64,000 bases of DNA from Melitaea cinxia (GCF_905220565.1 NC_059404.1:5980472-6044471), one strand, 5' to 3'. Positions 1 through 11,404 are shown, counted from the stretch's first letter. Notes: generated by a model not told the origin, from the letters alone. A program made the numbers and translations.

Positions 1-770
1 GCATGCGTGTCGAGACATCAGACGCTGCGCGCGAGTGCGTGCACCCGCCAGTTATTTATTGCCTCACCGATGAATTCGCTTTGTTTATAACATCTTTCAT
101 TCGAGGGCTAAGTAAAAAGCTTATGAATATGTTATTGGTGTTCTTTGCATTCGTAATGAGGAATTAGTTGTAAAAACTTGTGGACTTGTGTTTATAAATC
201 GAGTGATAATTTATATTTATTATTCTCATACCGCGTATGCGAACGTTTAGCGAATAAATTGCTAATAAAAATCGCTTATCGAGTCTTAACTTTGATACTA
301 ATCTACTGAGACTGCGAGAATCAAATGAACTTCTGAATATGATAATTAAAGAGCCGTTTCACAGTTCGGGCGCCCGTCACGTGATGCCATTGCCCAAATT
401 ATCCGGGCATCGTGTCATCTTGTCCCAATCCAATATGGCGCCATAAATCCTCGAAGGGGACGAGGTGGCATGGAGGGGGTACGTCACTCAAACTTTCTCT
501 GTACTCCGTCTAACGCTCTCGTCTTACGGACTCGGGGTTAGTACAGATAGAATCTTAGAGATCGCGAGATATATATTTTGTAATACAGTAACGAAATAAT
601 GATTTCAAATTATTTATAAGTTACGTTACATCGAAGTAGTAAAGTAGTTATCGTATATTTAGACGATTACTACGTAAAGCTATTTTACGGTTTGAAAGTA
701 GGAGAGAGTAAAACGGAAAAGTTTGTATTGTTTTAAAAGTAGCAGTAAGTTTTATTTTTAATTTTTTTCC
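1..770. other. AT-rich non-coding DNA with a GC-richer patch (candidate regulatory)
   Basis: I recognise no gene here. The patch at about 360-540 is clearly richer in G and C than its surroundings and contains the perfect palindrome ATGGCGCCAT at 435-444. That palindrome is two opposed copies of GCCAT, the core bound by Pho/YY1 proteins in animals. A pyrimidine tract at 745-772 ends in CAG and could be a 3' splice site for the next feature. A regulatory role is inference only. Confidence 0.3.
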
Positions 771-772
771 AG

Positions 773-857
773 ACCTTTAAAATATCTAGGTGCTGTCGCT
801 ACAGGGCGCGGTGGCGCGTTCAACGAATTCTCCGATAGAGTTCGAGCAGCGGGATGA
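773..857 (+). CDS. Possible terminal coding exon, unknown protein (weak)
   Basis: A long T-rich tract ending in CCAG (about 757-772) looks like a good 3' splice site. The frame that follows reads 27 residues, with a core of GAVATGRGGAFNEFSDR, and then a TGA at 855-857. The stretch is much GC-richer than its flanks, as exons often are in such genomes. The opposite strand is also open for about 63 codons between 997 and 758, so an antisense exon is an equal alternative. I do not recognise either protein. No partner exon can be found in the window and no function is proposed. Confidence 0.22.
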
Positions 858-3800
858 GTAATCTCTTTTGTTTTTCTAAGAACAGCGGGTCGGGACGGCC
901 TCGTTCGATTATCGCTTTGTTTTCTATACAGCCTTCCGAGATTTTGATTCATATTATTGTCTATAATATTTAGACTTGAGGTAGCACACAGATACATTTG
1001 TTACTAAAATTAAAATGGTTAACCATCATGTGTTGTTGTGTGTGTGAGCTGGTATCACACACAAATTAGTTAAAGTGCAAGTTGAATATGTATATATTTA
1101 AATATAGTGCTTTCTAATAACTACATATACAATTAACAAAAGCTCACGAAGCTAATTATTTAATATGTCTGAATAATAATCAAGCAATAAGTATAATTAA
1201 GTATTAAAATTTATTGTAGCTGTGTAAAATGTCGAGATATTAACAACTTGCAGACAAAATATGTTTATTATAATAATTTCAATTAATGTAGTAAAATCAC
1301 ATTTGTAACCTTTTAAAACATTATTAATGTACACGTTTTAATTTCCGTTTGAACCAAGTTCATTAAAGTCCACATGTTCTTGTATTTACATAAATATTTA
1401 TATATTTGCTGAAATATATATTCTAGTGAACGAACTTTAAAAACTAGAGCAGTTGAGTTATGTTGTATTCAAATTTTATGCATAAAAAAACAGTTATCAT
1501 CTGAGAAATGTCACAGAGGAAGCTAAATAAATGTTACTTATAATGTTATCTTTTATTGTACTGTTTAATATTCAAATTCACACATGCTAGTGTTCAGTTA
1601 TAACCTAGTTTGCATTTACAGTTACGAGATTAAATGTCTCAAGCTCTCCGCTGACCTTAATGAAATTTTGCACACAGCCATATGAGTGGGGCAAGATATT
1701 AAACGCTAACCCGTTACTTCAATAAACAGGCAGCACCGGATTAATTACTGTATTGTGTAAGAGCGGAGCAAATCTTAAGACTGAAATGTAATGTGATATG
1801 CAAATTTCATGATCTGTAGATGGATTTTGTTGTAAGCGAATTTGAACTTTGAACCTTTAAAATAAACTCTGTTTCTAATTGTTATCGTGCGTATATTATG
1901 GTGTAATCTATCCATCGACTGTTACAATAATTGAGGCATCATAAAGTTAACATAGCGAGACTAAGCAGGCCTAACCTGACCACAACACGCACTACTAAAT
2001 AATTCTGAACGATCATAAAATAGGAAGGTATTTTATGACGATATTATTGTTACGAAACATATTTATTGGTGGCGGTTTTAACTTAATTTGTAATATTGTT
2101 TTGTTTTTAATTAGTGTCGATATAATTTAACAATGTCTGCCTAATAAGCGAACACACATACCTACTTATCATTCTGTATTTATAATTGCACATTACAACA
2201 CTGCTAAATATAATATGTACCTACGTACAAAACTACGAATGCAAACTTATGTGTGCGAATTGTGTGCATTGAAGGAAAAATAACGTATAACTATACTTAT
2301 ATAAATTATCTCTAGCGAGACCAGAATTGTATCAACTTTTTAATTTAGTGGGGGACAATAAAAGGAATTTAATCAAATTAAACGGCGTATAATCTCATTA
2401 TTCGCGTGACCACACACTATGCAATAAGAGTACCTATTGGTTTTCAATATAGCGACAATCCATCACACCGTCTTAGCTCACCGGGGGTCGACTATATTAG
2501 ACAACCTTCGTCAGGCGAGTTTGCGCTTTAGTTAGGTATTACCCATACACACACATCTTAACGTGTGTAAAATATTATATCATTACAGCGACAATTGATA
2601 GATTAGGAGATTAACATAATACGACCACTTTAGGCTGACCTTTAAGATAATTTAAAATTGAGCAAGTTTGTATAATGAATCATGTGTTTTATAATTGATA
2701 TTGACAAGTTTGGTGATAAAATAAGTATATGTCCTGTATTAAACGGATATCATGAAGGACAAAAATCAACAATTTACGTCACTCGGCCTTTATATCACCT
2801 TTAAAAGATTCTAGTCGAAAATATCAATGTTTTAATGCTCTGAAAAATTTAGAGAATCGTATGTTGGAGTCACTCTCACGTGTAATCATGAAAGCGGGAA
2901 AAAATTCATTGTCTACGAAAAGTTAAAAAGAATCATATTCCGTGGTTTACTGCATCATAAATTATCTTAGAATAGCATTAAAGTAACAAAACGGAATTGT
3001 ACAACAACTCACCCGTAATTGCTTATTATCTTATTCATTATGAGTATTGTCTTGTCTATGGGTAAAAACTAAAACGCAGAATTAGAATGCGTGAAGCAAA
3101 ATTTTCGGGTAGTAATTTTACGTTCGATCATTCGATATTACACCTTATTGGATAGCAATAAAGCCCGAGACGACGGCAATAAAAAGGCTAACATCTTCTG
3201 AAACCCCGCTGCTTTTTAAAGTATAACGGGAAGAGAATCGTGCGGTTCAACATTACGAGCTTAAAGTTAGAATTTATTATGTCCATAATATGGCTTATTG
3301 TTTTAGAAAAAAAAACTCAAAATTGTTTGGACATTTTGCGTAATTCTTAACAATGTTGTTCTTACCACGGACCAACACGTGTTGTGAATTTACGGGTCGG
3401 ATCCAAGCTTGGCAAAATTTATATTCTCTTTTCAATGTAGACTTGTGAATGAAAACTTTTTTGTGATTATTTTTCTATTATTATCAAACTATTCAAAATA
3501 TACAAACTTATTTTTTGTATTACGAATCCGGTAAAATAATAATAATATTGTATTTGGTAATCACATACCACCATCAGATAATCAACGTAACAGTAAATCG
3601 TATTCATTCAATTATGATTTTTAAATTCATTTAAAATTTGATGTGACTTGTAAAAATAGAGTGAGCAACGGCTATAGAGACGTCATTCGTAGGACTTTTA
3701 TAGCCGCATTAAAACAATTTGAGGGCACTTCCTTGAACCGTGACCGACCGTTAACATCAGATCTACCAGGATTTGAGTATTACATACCAATAACACGAAA

Positions 3801-5126
3801 CGGAAGGGTCTAACAACGTTTGATACAACTCTTCACTTTACTTTTAGTGACTGCTAGACCGTTCGAATTCAAATTTAAAAAAGGCGCGACAACAATGTTA
3901 ACACGGCCATCGTAAAGTTTATTGCTGCTGTGATGAGGCGCGAGAATTCTTAATGATTGGACACAGAGTAGCTACGTACAGGTATTCAATAATTGAATTT
4001 GTAACTTGTGACACTTTTAAGATATAAACTGTATGGTTCCGTGAAGAATGTCTGAGTATACCCACATTTTAGTGTATCTAGAGCAGAGGTGGCGGAGTTA
4101 TAGAAAAAAGACCTAATATCTCAAATGTCAAAATGTGACATTGAGTGATTTGTAGCTAAGCTCCGCCTGTCCCGTGTTTCAAACATCACCGCTCGGGGCA
4201 GACAGCTGAGCTCTAAGCCGTAAGGGAGCAAGCGAGCTGCATACACCCGTCCCGCTCGCACTCGAACAGCCACCTATCTCCATTTCACACGGAGGTTAAG
4301 ACTATCCCATTCTATAAACGGCACTACTATTACATTGTATACTTACCTGAGAGCTTTTGTGTAAAAGTTCAACGCTTTTTACAGTTGCAGTTTGTATCTA
4401 AAGAGATTTTGTTGGAGGAGCGTTGCACAAGGGATTTTGCGCTTTTGTGTTGTACTTTTGTACTTTCTGAAATTTTACTAGCGACTGCAGTTTTTCAAGA
4501 AATTTCGTATCGGTACGTGTATACAAAAGCTAGTTGATACAGAAAAAAAAACTCAAATTCCATCTCACAAAATATTCAAATTGTACAAATGATAAAAAAA
4601 AGTTGAACTACCTACCAAGTTATACAACTGTTCAACTATCAATTTAGTAAATCAAGTTATTATGAAACAGCCCTTACAGCCTAATAGATACGTACGTAAA
4701 TTAGACCGGCGCATCATCAAAATGGTAACTAATACTTACGATAAATGTCCAAATGTATCGTATGAACACATTTACTCTACTTAATTGCTTATTAAACATC
4801 TGGTTTTAATGAATGAACTACTTTGAGTATTATGTTATAATGCTTTATATCAATACTAGTAGCAAGTTCTGGCGCCACTCAGGTAATCTTAAGTTAGTTT
4901 AACTTGCCTAAATCAAATTGTTGAAAAGTTGCAATTCGAAAAAAAAAAAATAGCAAAATAGCCCCATTTTGTATTATCATTCTTGTTCAAGAAATTGATT
5001 TCTTTTGAAAACTGATTTCCCCTAATGACATTGCTTTGCATAACATATACCGTTATGTTAATATTCAAAAAAAGTCGTCAAGCAGATGCTCCGTTGTCCA
5101 TCGAATCAGTCGTCTGAGTATGTATA
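858..5126. other. AT-rich intergenic or intronic DNA
   Basis: No ORF, splice-supported exon or RNA gene is recognisable. GC-richer patches occur near 2460-2530 and 4140-4290. The 4.1 kb patch contains the inverted pair GGCGGAG (about 4092) and CTCCGCC (about 4161). Otherwise there are only short AT-rich low-complexity runs. Confidence 0.5.
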
Positions 5127-5130
5127 TGTT

Positions 5131-5341
5131 GCAGTCAAAACTCTTAACCAGTCAAAAGCACTATTGACTAGCAAAATCAGTCAGAAGTACTTTTGACCGT
5201 TTGCTTTAGTCAATAATACTTTTGACTAAAATAACAGTTAAAAGTACTTTTGCCCAATGTAGCTGGTTAAAAGTACTTTTGACTAAATGATTCCGTCAAA
5301 AGTGGTTTTGACTGGTTGTATCAGTCAAAACTCTTAAAAAG
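5131..5341 (+). repeat. Left terminal inverted repeat: array of 19-bp palindromes
   Basis: Copies or close variants of GTCAAAAGTACTTTTGACT begin at 5151, 5180, 5209, 5237, 5266 and 5295. Half-sites of the form GTCAAAACTCTTAA lie at the outer (5134) and inner (5324) ends. The spacing is 28-29 bp throughout, leaving about 10 bp of variable sequence between palindromes. The array is mirrored at the other end of the transposon. Such ordered sites are probably transposase-binding sites, which is inference. Confidence 0.85.
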
Positions 5342-5432
5342 TTAAGGTGGTCGATAAAAATAACGACAAACGCACATATAAACTTTTATATTACTCATTA
5401 TTAGTGGAGAACGTGCTGATATTAGAACAAAA

Positions 5433-5998
5433 ATGAGTGACTACGAAAAGAAAGAAGGCTTTTTGCAAAGAATTTTAGCGATGGAAGATATAAAAGATAG
5501 TCATTTCAATGTGATGACAAAAGAAAAATTTAAAAAGTTTGCAATAGATGTGGAAGACGCGAAATTTAATGAAAAGGAAACACCATTACAGTACAGTAGA
5601 CTACAACGCTTTAACACATTGAAGTTTGTGGTATAAAAAAAATTAGTTACAAACACAGAACCTGTCAAATATTTTTGCCGGCTGAGGAAATCTACGACAT
5701 TATTGATGCTGCTCATATTTCTATAGGGCATGGTGGTCGCGATAGACTTAAGAATGAAACGGTAAAAAAGTACGCTAATATTACAAAAGAAATGATTAAT
5801 ATATATTTATCAATGTGCGAAGTATGCCAAAGGAAGAAAAGCAAGAAAAGGATGGGTCAGGCTTAGAAACCGATCCTGCACACTGAAATGAACAGCCGCT
5901 GCCAAGTCGATCTGATTGACATGCAGTCGCAAGAAGATCGTAGGCATATATTTATTATGCTTTATCAGGTTCATTTGACTAAATTTATTCACATCTAA
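5433..5998 (+). pseudogene. Integrase/transposase remnant, KRBA2-like H2C2 plus start of rve domain
   Basis: From ATG 5433 (context CAAAAATG) the frame reads 67 codons to TAA 5634-5636 and continues in the same frame as KKLVTNTEPVKYF. A one-base shift in the T-run near 5671-5676 then moves it into the frame that starts PAEEIYDIID. That part holds an H2C2 zinc-binding motif: HISIGH, about 30 residues, then CEVC. A second stop, TAG 5864-5866, interrupts it. The same frame resumes with NSRCQVDLIDMQSQ, where the Asp of DLIDMQ fits the first catalytic acid of an rve integrase, and ends at TAA 5996-5998. The rest of the catalytic core is missing. The order matches proteins annotated in insects as KRAB-A domain-containing protein 2-like. 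Three lesions and the truncation make it inactive. Confidence 0.8.
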
Positions 5999-6004
5999 CG
6001 AGTT

Positions 6005-6219
6005 AATAATAGTGCTTTTGACTGACGCTTTTTTGCAGTTAAAAATACTTTTGACGGAGAGCGTCAGTCAGAAGTATTTTTAACCGCGAATTTGTAGTCA
6101 AAAGTACTAATAACCAATAATTTTCAGTCAAAACCACTTTTGACCAACTTGTCCAGTCAAAAGTACTTTTGACTGATTTCGCTAGTCAATAGTACTTTTG
6201 ACTGGTTAAGAGTTCTGAC
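6005..6219 (-). repeat. Right terminal inverted repeat: array of 19-bp palindromes
   Basis: This is the mirror of the left array. Palindromes or variants begin at about 6005 (partial), 6038, 6067, 6097, 6127, 6156 and 6185, spaced 29-30 bp. The outermost half-site GGTTAAGAGTTCTGAC (6204-6219) matches the complement of the left outer half-site apart from one base. Inner copies have diverged more than outer ones, as expected if the outer sites were under selection for transposition. Confidence 0.85.
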
Positions 6220-6226
6220 TGCAACA

Positions 6227-6765
6227 TATATAAATAGTTCCCTTTAAGTGGCAAAGCTCGCCGACGACCCTTCGCCCTTCCACTGATAACATCGCATTAG
6301 GGCACCGAGGAAAAAGTCGCCGACCGCTACTGGTTTTTGTCATGTTGGATGATGGAGACACTAAGTTGGTGCTTAATATATAAAAGTTGGTACTTGATGA
6401 AGTATATTTAGTACTTGAAGTCAGTCTTATTTTGTTTGAAAAACATAACAAGTAGAGTAGGTATATAATTATTTTTCTTCTTTGTCTAATAAGGTTCGAA
6501 AATGCATTTTCTTGTATAGGAATTATTAATTTATGTACAAGCATATAATTATTCATGTAAATTAATGTATATTTTTTATTGCAAATAAAATAAAATGTTA
6601 ATTTTGCATTCATTGCGCAATAAAAACTGAATGGCGTTGTGAATGTCAATCTTGGATGTGATAATTTTATTTACAATTTTAATGCTTATATAATTATATA
6701 CTATATAAAGTGTTAACATGCGAGAAGCCTTCTAAAGGCCAACATTAGAGATTAAATATTGATAG
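6227..6765. other. AT-rich DNA with a GC-richer patch at 6240-6360
   Basis: The patch 6240-6360 is open on the minus strand as part of a 147-codon frame. That frame crosses the transposon end and is otherwise AT-biased, so I do not treat it as a gene. The patch may be a remnant of an unrecognised repeat. Confidence 0.35.
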
Positions 6766-7035
6766 TAAAGCTCTTGTGTAATGGTGCATATGCCGTATCG
6801 GTGGCGCCTTTTCAGTTGTTGTTGTCTGGTTTTTTGGGTCTCCCCAGCATGCCCCAGAGAGCACGATAAGCTGTCGGACTCAGTTGTTAACTGCACCTGA
6901 TAACGATCATTACTCATAGTAGGAAATATATCCGGTAACCCGGAGTGGAGCAGCATGGTAGATTAAGCTCTGATCCTATTTCTACGTGGGGACAGCCTAT
7001 GCTTGGCAATGGGATATTACAGGCTGAATCGTTTA
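6766..7035 (+). mobile_element. tRNA-derived SINE, internally deleted
   Basis: It begins with TAATGGTGCATATGCCGTAT, like the head of the SINE at 11405-11643 (minus). The body (AGAGAGCACGATAAGCTGTC, CTCATAGTAGGAAATATATC) is shared with the copies at 31196-31515 and 11405-11643. The end reads GGCAATGGGATATTACAGGC, the lepidopteran retroelement 3' terminus seen again at 44997 in reverse. The tRNA B-box part is deleted here. It is non-coding and depends on a LINE for movement. Confidence 0.65.
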
Positions 7036-7129
7036 ATCGTAAATAGTGATACATTAAAGTATAACTTAGATGAATTATGGCAATGGAGCTAGAACATAAA
7101 CACTATCTTTCTTTCAGTCAGTCAGTCAT

Positions 7130-7162
7130 TTCAGCCTATTATAGTCCACTGCTGGACATATC
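7130..7162 (-). mobile_element. Fragment of lepidopteran retroelement 3' end
   Basis: A short stretch containing AGTCCACTGCTGGACATA, the reverse of the conserved 3'-terminal motif also present at 14281, 17190, 39490 and 61290. Nothing else of the element remains. Confidence 0.6.
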
Positions 7163-7596
7163 TTTCTTTGCAGTTGCCATATTTACTTATTAATAATAGT
7201 GTAGGTTTATTAATAATAGTCTCTTTAAGATTGCACACTTAGGATTGTCTAGTGGGTAACTTTTTAGCATTAAGTTCGCTTGTTGTATAATTCATTAAAA
7301 ATAGAGTTTTGAAAACAAACTACTGCAACATAGATATTTTATTTATGATCATAAATGTAATATTTTGGTATCTAAGCACAGATTATAATAGGTGCTGGTC
7401 GCTCTTAGACTGCGTCCCTGGCACATGTCAAAATGATAACACAGCATTGATTAATATAATAAGTATTACTAGAAGTTCATAATTGGTACTTGTATATTAT
7501 TATGATATTTCATAGCACGTACTTAAGTTTGTTTTATCTTCTAACGAAATAAAATAATTTTTGTAACATATCATTAGTTCGGAAAAATAAAATATA

Positions 7597-7665
7597 TGAC
7601 AAGGGTGGCAAATAAGCACACCCGATGGTAAGCGCTTACCGTAACTTACAGACGCATTCAAAAAA
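7597..7665 (+). repeat. Fragment of dispersed repeat (CCCGATGGTAAGCG family)
   Basis: It matches the beginning of the longer copies at 41036 and 60797, including ACCCGATGGTAAGCG and CTTACAGACG. Family class is uncertain. Confidence 0.5.
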
Positions 7666-7859
7666 CAATTTTCTTATTATTATTAGTCATTTTTACTCCT
7701 TGATAAGCTCGGGACACTTTACCACTGAAACACAACACTAGGTACTTGATATATTGAGCAGATTATATTATGCTGTGTTCCTCCTCAATATATTGACTCA
7801 AATAACAAAATGTATCTTATTATTTTCAATAAAAAATACTTAATCCCTCCCCCCCTCAA

Positions 7860-8063
7860 TCTATAATATAAAAATGAGTCGCTGAATGTGTTGCTAAGCG
7901 CAAAACTCGAGAACGGTTGGACCGATTTCGCTAATTATTTTTTTAAAATATTCCTTGAAGTACGAGGATGGTTCTTACGGAGAGAAAAATTCTAAAAAAA
8001 AAAAATTACAATAAAATTAAAGAATCGACTGTTAGGCGATACGAAGTTCGCCAGGTCAGCTAG
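7860..8063 (+). mobile_element. Non-autonomous Helitron, 204 bp
   Basis: It starts TCTATAATATAAAAATGAG after an A and ends CAGCTAG before a T, as expected for Helitron insertion between A and T. The hairpin GGCGA...TCGCC (8035-8052) lies just upstream of the CTAG end. The internal phrase GGACCGATTTCGCTAATT is typical of short lepidopteran Helitrons. It has no ORF and needs a Rep/helicase supplied in trans. Confidence 0.8.
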
Positions 8064-10271
8064 TATATAATAAAATAGACGATCATGTAACTTATTATAT
8101 TTAACAGACAGGTGTGTCTTTTCTTATTTGCAGGTTTAATTTTCAGATTTATGTTGGTCTGTGATATATTTATCTATATACCTTATTATAAATTCATTTA
8201 GCGCCGAACCAAAGTTGAACCATAAAAACGTAATAGAATAATAATCAGTTTAAATAGATCTGAAACACGTATCGAAAAATATGTGTAAAAATGCTTATTC
8301 CTCTTTTTATTGTTGGTTCTAATGGACTACATAATGTACTTATGTCTAAAAAAAATTCGAGAAAATATTTATTTTAAGATAAATTGATTATAAAACTTGA
8401 CATTTTACCTAAAGGGCAGAGTTTGAAATATGGTACATATTAAAATTCGTTGTTTTGTGTAGCACCATGTAAATAGCCTATAGTATAACAAAATATCCTA
8501 CATTTTAAGCGTTCAGATTTAAAATGAATGAGATTGCCTATTGTAGGTATAGCTCATATAGGCATAGGCTGCTCAATGATGTTGTGCTAATTGATGCTTT
8601 TATATGCTCGTTTTTCTTACCTTATAAAGATAGCAGACAAGCTTAAACTCCACTTGATGATAAGAAAGTGTAGCTTATGGATGTCTGCAACACCAAGGGC
8701 ATTACGTTGTGCGTTACAAGCCGACCTTATCCCTGATCCTACCCAGGAGCTCTGACTACCTGACTGAGCTCAGGAATACAGCAATACTGCAGTGTTACGT
8801 AGATTTGTTCTTCTATAAGGTTGAGTTTCCACTTCAAATTTTGAGCATGACATGAGCTCTACCTTAATGATGTTAGCTCTTTATTATCTTATTCTAGCAA
8901 TTATAAGTAATTAAAGCTGCTAAGTGTTTACTGGAAACTAGTGCCTCAATTGAATGGTGCATCGATGATTTCACTTGTTCGACATCGACTTGTTATTTTA
9001 CAGTCTACTTTACATAAAACATTATAAAGTCAGAAACTCGTTCGCTAATCAGCTAGGGACGCCACGTGCGAGTTAGGTTGACGACATTCATTTAATCAAC
9101 ATACTTAAGTTTCCTTGTTAACGTGTTTATAAAATATAGCCAAGATATATAAACAGATACATTTATTACTTATAATGAGGTTATCTTCACTTATCACAAC
9201 ATTACATAAGTAAGTAATTATTAGAAGTGATAAATAGTAATTAAAATAACTGGTGCCAAGGAGGAAAATTGACTAAAGCAATTGTTTTTTTTTTTTAACT
9301 TTTAAATAGGTCACGCAATAAGCAGTTAAAAATTAATAAAAGTTAAGATCAAGAAACCGTTAGATATATCAACTAGTCAAATAATAGCCTTTTCCAGTAA
9401 TTAAATTGCTAATGTGTTGAGTCATATTTTATAAGTCAGTGACTGATCGATTTTTCAAATGATAAGCGTATACTGCCTACTTGATGTCTCTGCCTTGTTT
9501 TTATATATTTTAAGCAAGTGCTTCTACTACTACACATTACATGTATGATTATAATACATACTACTTTTGATTGTTTGACAAAGAATTGTTTATAAAATCT
9601 TCCGTAAAAGATAATACACTCATTTTTCTCAGTGTATACATTGTTTAAATAATTTTTTTCGACAACGGAACATATATTTCAATTTTAAGAAAATTAATAG
9701 CATAATTAGCTTTACGAAATGAATAGGTTTTTTAGTGTTACAAGTATCTGAAGAGTTACATGAGTTTTTTCGTGAGATAGGTGTATAATATAATTAACAT
9801 AAAAATATATCTGAGTTTTATCTTGTGTTATATATGTATTAATCTGACATATTGGTTTCAATATTCAAAAAAAAAATAACGTTTAGGATATCGAACATTA
9901 CCTAATAGTGAATTCTCGTCACAAATCGTTCGATTCAAGGCACTTATTCCGTAGGCGTTAAATCCGCTAATACATTTCGAGCTCAGTGTCGACATCGGGC
10001 AAAAATCAGAGCGAACCGCACCGCCCTGCATAGCAAGCAGGCGGTATCGAACTAGGGGACTTTAGGACAGCTTTCTACTAGCCTCGTTATACTAAACATT
10101 TTAAATGTACCCACTTTTTTGGTTTTTTTTGTACTCTAAATTGACTACACCTGATTGCAATTAGTTTAGAATGATTGAATAATGGACTAACTTTTTTAAT
10201 TTATGCACAATTATGCCATCGAATACTTTGATTGAATAAATTGTTTATTTAAAAATTATAAACCAGAATAA
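8064..10271. other. AT-rich DNA with one diverged dispersed-repeat copy
   Basis: Region 8645-8860 resembles the repeat at 41036 and 60797 (TGTAGCTTATGGATGTCTGC, AATTTTGAGCATGAC) but is strongly diverged. Region 9960-10060 is GC-richer and holds an imperfect hairpin (CCGCC-TGC/GCAGGCGG). No gene is seen. Confidence 0.45.
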
Positions 10272-10701
10272 TTAAGGACGCTATCACATTTTTCACTCGC
10301 TCAAGTTTAGGTATTTAAATCGCAACACAATAACATTACGCGTACGCACACATTGATACCGCTATCTGCTCGATTTTGTACCGACGTAACTAATCTTGGT
10401 ACTTGAAAGTATTAATTTTTAATTTTACTGGTATTGATTAGTAAATTTAGTTGTAAGTTTAAAGTCGAACTTGGTAACTGTTACTAAGTACCTACTATTC
10501 ACGGAACCTCTCCCCTACTCTGTTTATGACGATGTCTTAAGGCGTCAGGGTATCTACTACTCGTTCGTCGTACTATACAATAAAATATAATAGATAATAA
10601 TACGCTTATTTTTATAATTCAAAATCACATACAATTTTAAGTTATATTATTATAGTTTTAACATTATAATAATATAAACATAACATATTTTACGTAAACA
10701 A

Positions 10702-10985
10702 TCTATACAAATAAATAAAATTGGAGTGTCCTTTAGTTATATTAAAATACTGCTTTTTGCTAAATGCATACGGATGTATACACGGTCCATATACCAAAAT
10801 AATATTTTTCCAATTTTTGTCTGTCTGTCTGTCGGTATGTTCCGGCTAATCTCTGAAACGGGTGGACCGATTTTGACGGTACTTTCACTGGGATATATCT
10901 TATGCAATAAGGAGTAACATAGGCTGCTTCTATTTTAGAAATTTATTTATTTTATAACTCTGCAAACGGAACAATGATGATGATG
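10702..10985 (+). mobile_element. Helitron fragment, same family as 54744
   Basis: It starts TCTATACAAATAAATAAAAT after an A and shares over 200 bp with the copy at 54744, including TGTATACACGG, TCTGTCTGTCTG and GTTCCGGCTAATCTCTGAAA. The 3' hairpin and CTAG end are missing, and it runs into a (GAT)n stretch near 10976-10988. Confidence 0.65.
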
Positions 10986-11011
10986 ATGAATGTAAATTTA
11001 AAATAAATTAA

Positions 11012-11181
11012 TTTTTAACAAAAAAAAAACCGACTTCAAACAGGAAACTTCTTCAATATTATAAAATATTTATTTAATCATTTCTGATTAACTAAATCAA
11101 AATACGAATTACTTTGTACTAAGTAAGTTTATTTTTCACTTTTTAGTTTCCTGTTAGAAGTCGGTTTTTTTTTGTTAAAAA
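11012..11181. repeat. Inverted-repeat element with 36-37 bp arms
   Basis: The left arm (11012-11048) and right arm (11146-11181) are complements except for one base and one A in a homopolymer. They read inward through CCGACTTC to CAGGAAAC, with 97 bp between. The phrase GAAGTCGGTT is a frequent terminus of lepidopteran Helitron-like repeats and recurs at 12313-12322. It could be a small foldback element or two inverted Helitron ends. Confidence 0.6.
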
Positions 11182-11204
11182 TTATTTTATTTTACAATTT
11201 TTAG

Positions 11205-11404
11205 TGATGGGTAGACCTAACAAGGATGCTTTTTCTCTTGTGTCGGGGGTCCGGAAACATAGACAATACACAAGCACAAACACCCAGATCATGACAAACA
11301 TCTTATATGGCCAATATAAATGTCTGTCCTACGCGGAGATTGAACCCACTAACGCCAGCGCAACAGCCAATGCTGTGACCGCTGCGCTAACGCGTCGACA
11401 TACT
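11205..11404 (-). mobile_element. tRNA-derived SINE (Metulj-like), head and body
   Basis: Read on the minus strand it starts TTAGCGCAGCGGTCACAGCA and has the B-box-like GGGTTCAATCTCC. It continues ATTTATATTGGCCATATAAG and GATCTGGGTGTTTGTG, as in the copy at 31196. It abuts a second SINE at 11405. Confidence 0.65.

Larger units (their letters stand above)
5127..6226 (+). mobile_element. Ginger-like DNA transposon, about 1.1 kb, internally deleted, complete ends
   Basis: The element starts TGTTGCAGTC and ends GACTGCAACA. About 70 bp of the two ends are near-perfect inverted copies, and related sequence continues for over 200 bp on each side. The flanking four bases are TATA on both sides (5123-5126 and 6227-6230), fitting a 4-bp target duplication, although TATA is its own complement and so weak evidence. 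TGT ends, 4-bp duplications, long terminal inverted repeats and an H2C2/rve integrase are the hallmarks described for Ginger elements. The interior keeps only the N-terminal half of the integrase, so this copy cannot move itself. It could have been mobilised in trans by an intact relative. Confidence 0.8.

Noticed and set aside
742..772. Tiny intron between GTAAGT at 742 and CAG at 770-772
   Set aside because: About 30 bp is too short for an insect spliceosomal intron; only the acceptor is considered.
5131..5341. CRISPR-like array of palindromic repeats with about 10-bp spacers
   Set aside because: The array is mirrored at 6005-6219, spacers are too short, the genome is eukaryotic and an integrase remnant lies between the arrays; these are transposon ends.
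6206..6649. 147-codon minus-strand frame
   Set aside because: It crosses the end of the Ginger-like transposon into flanking DNA and is made largely of AT-rich codons; no domain is visible.
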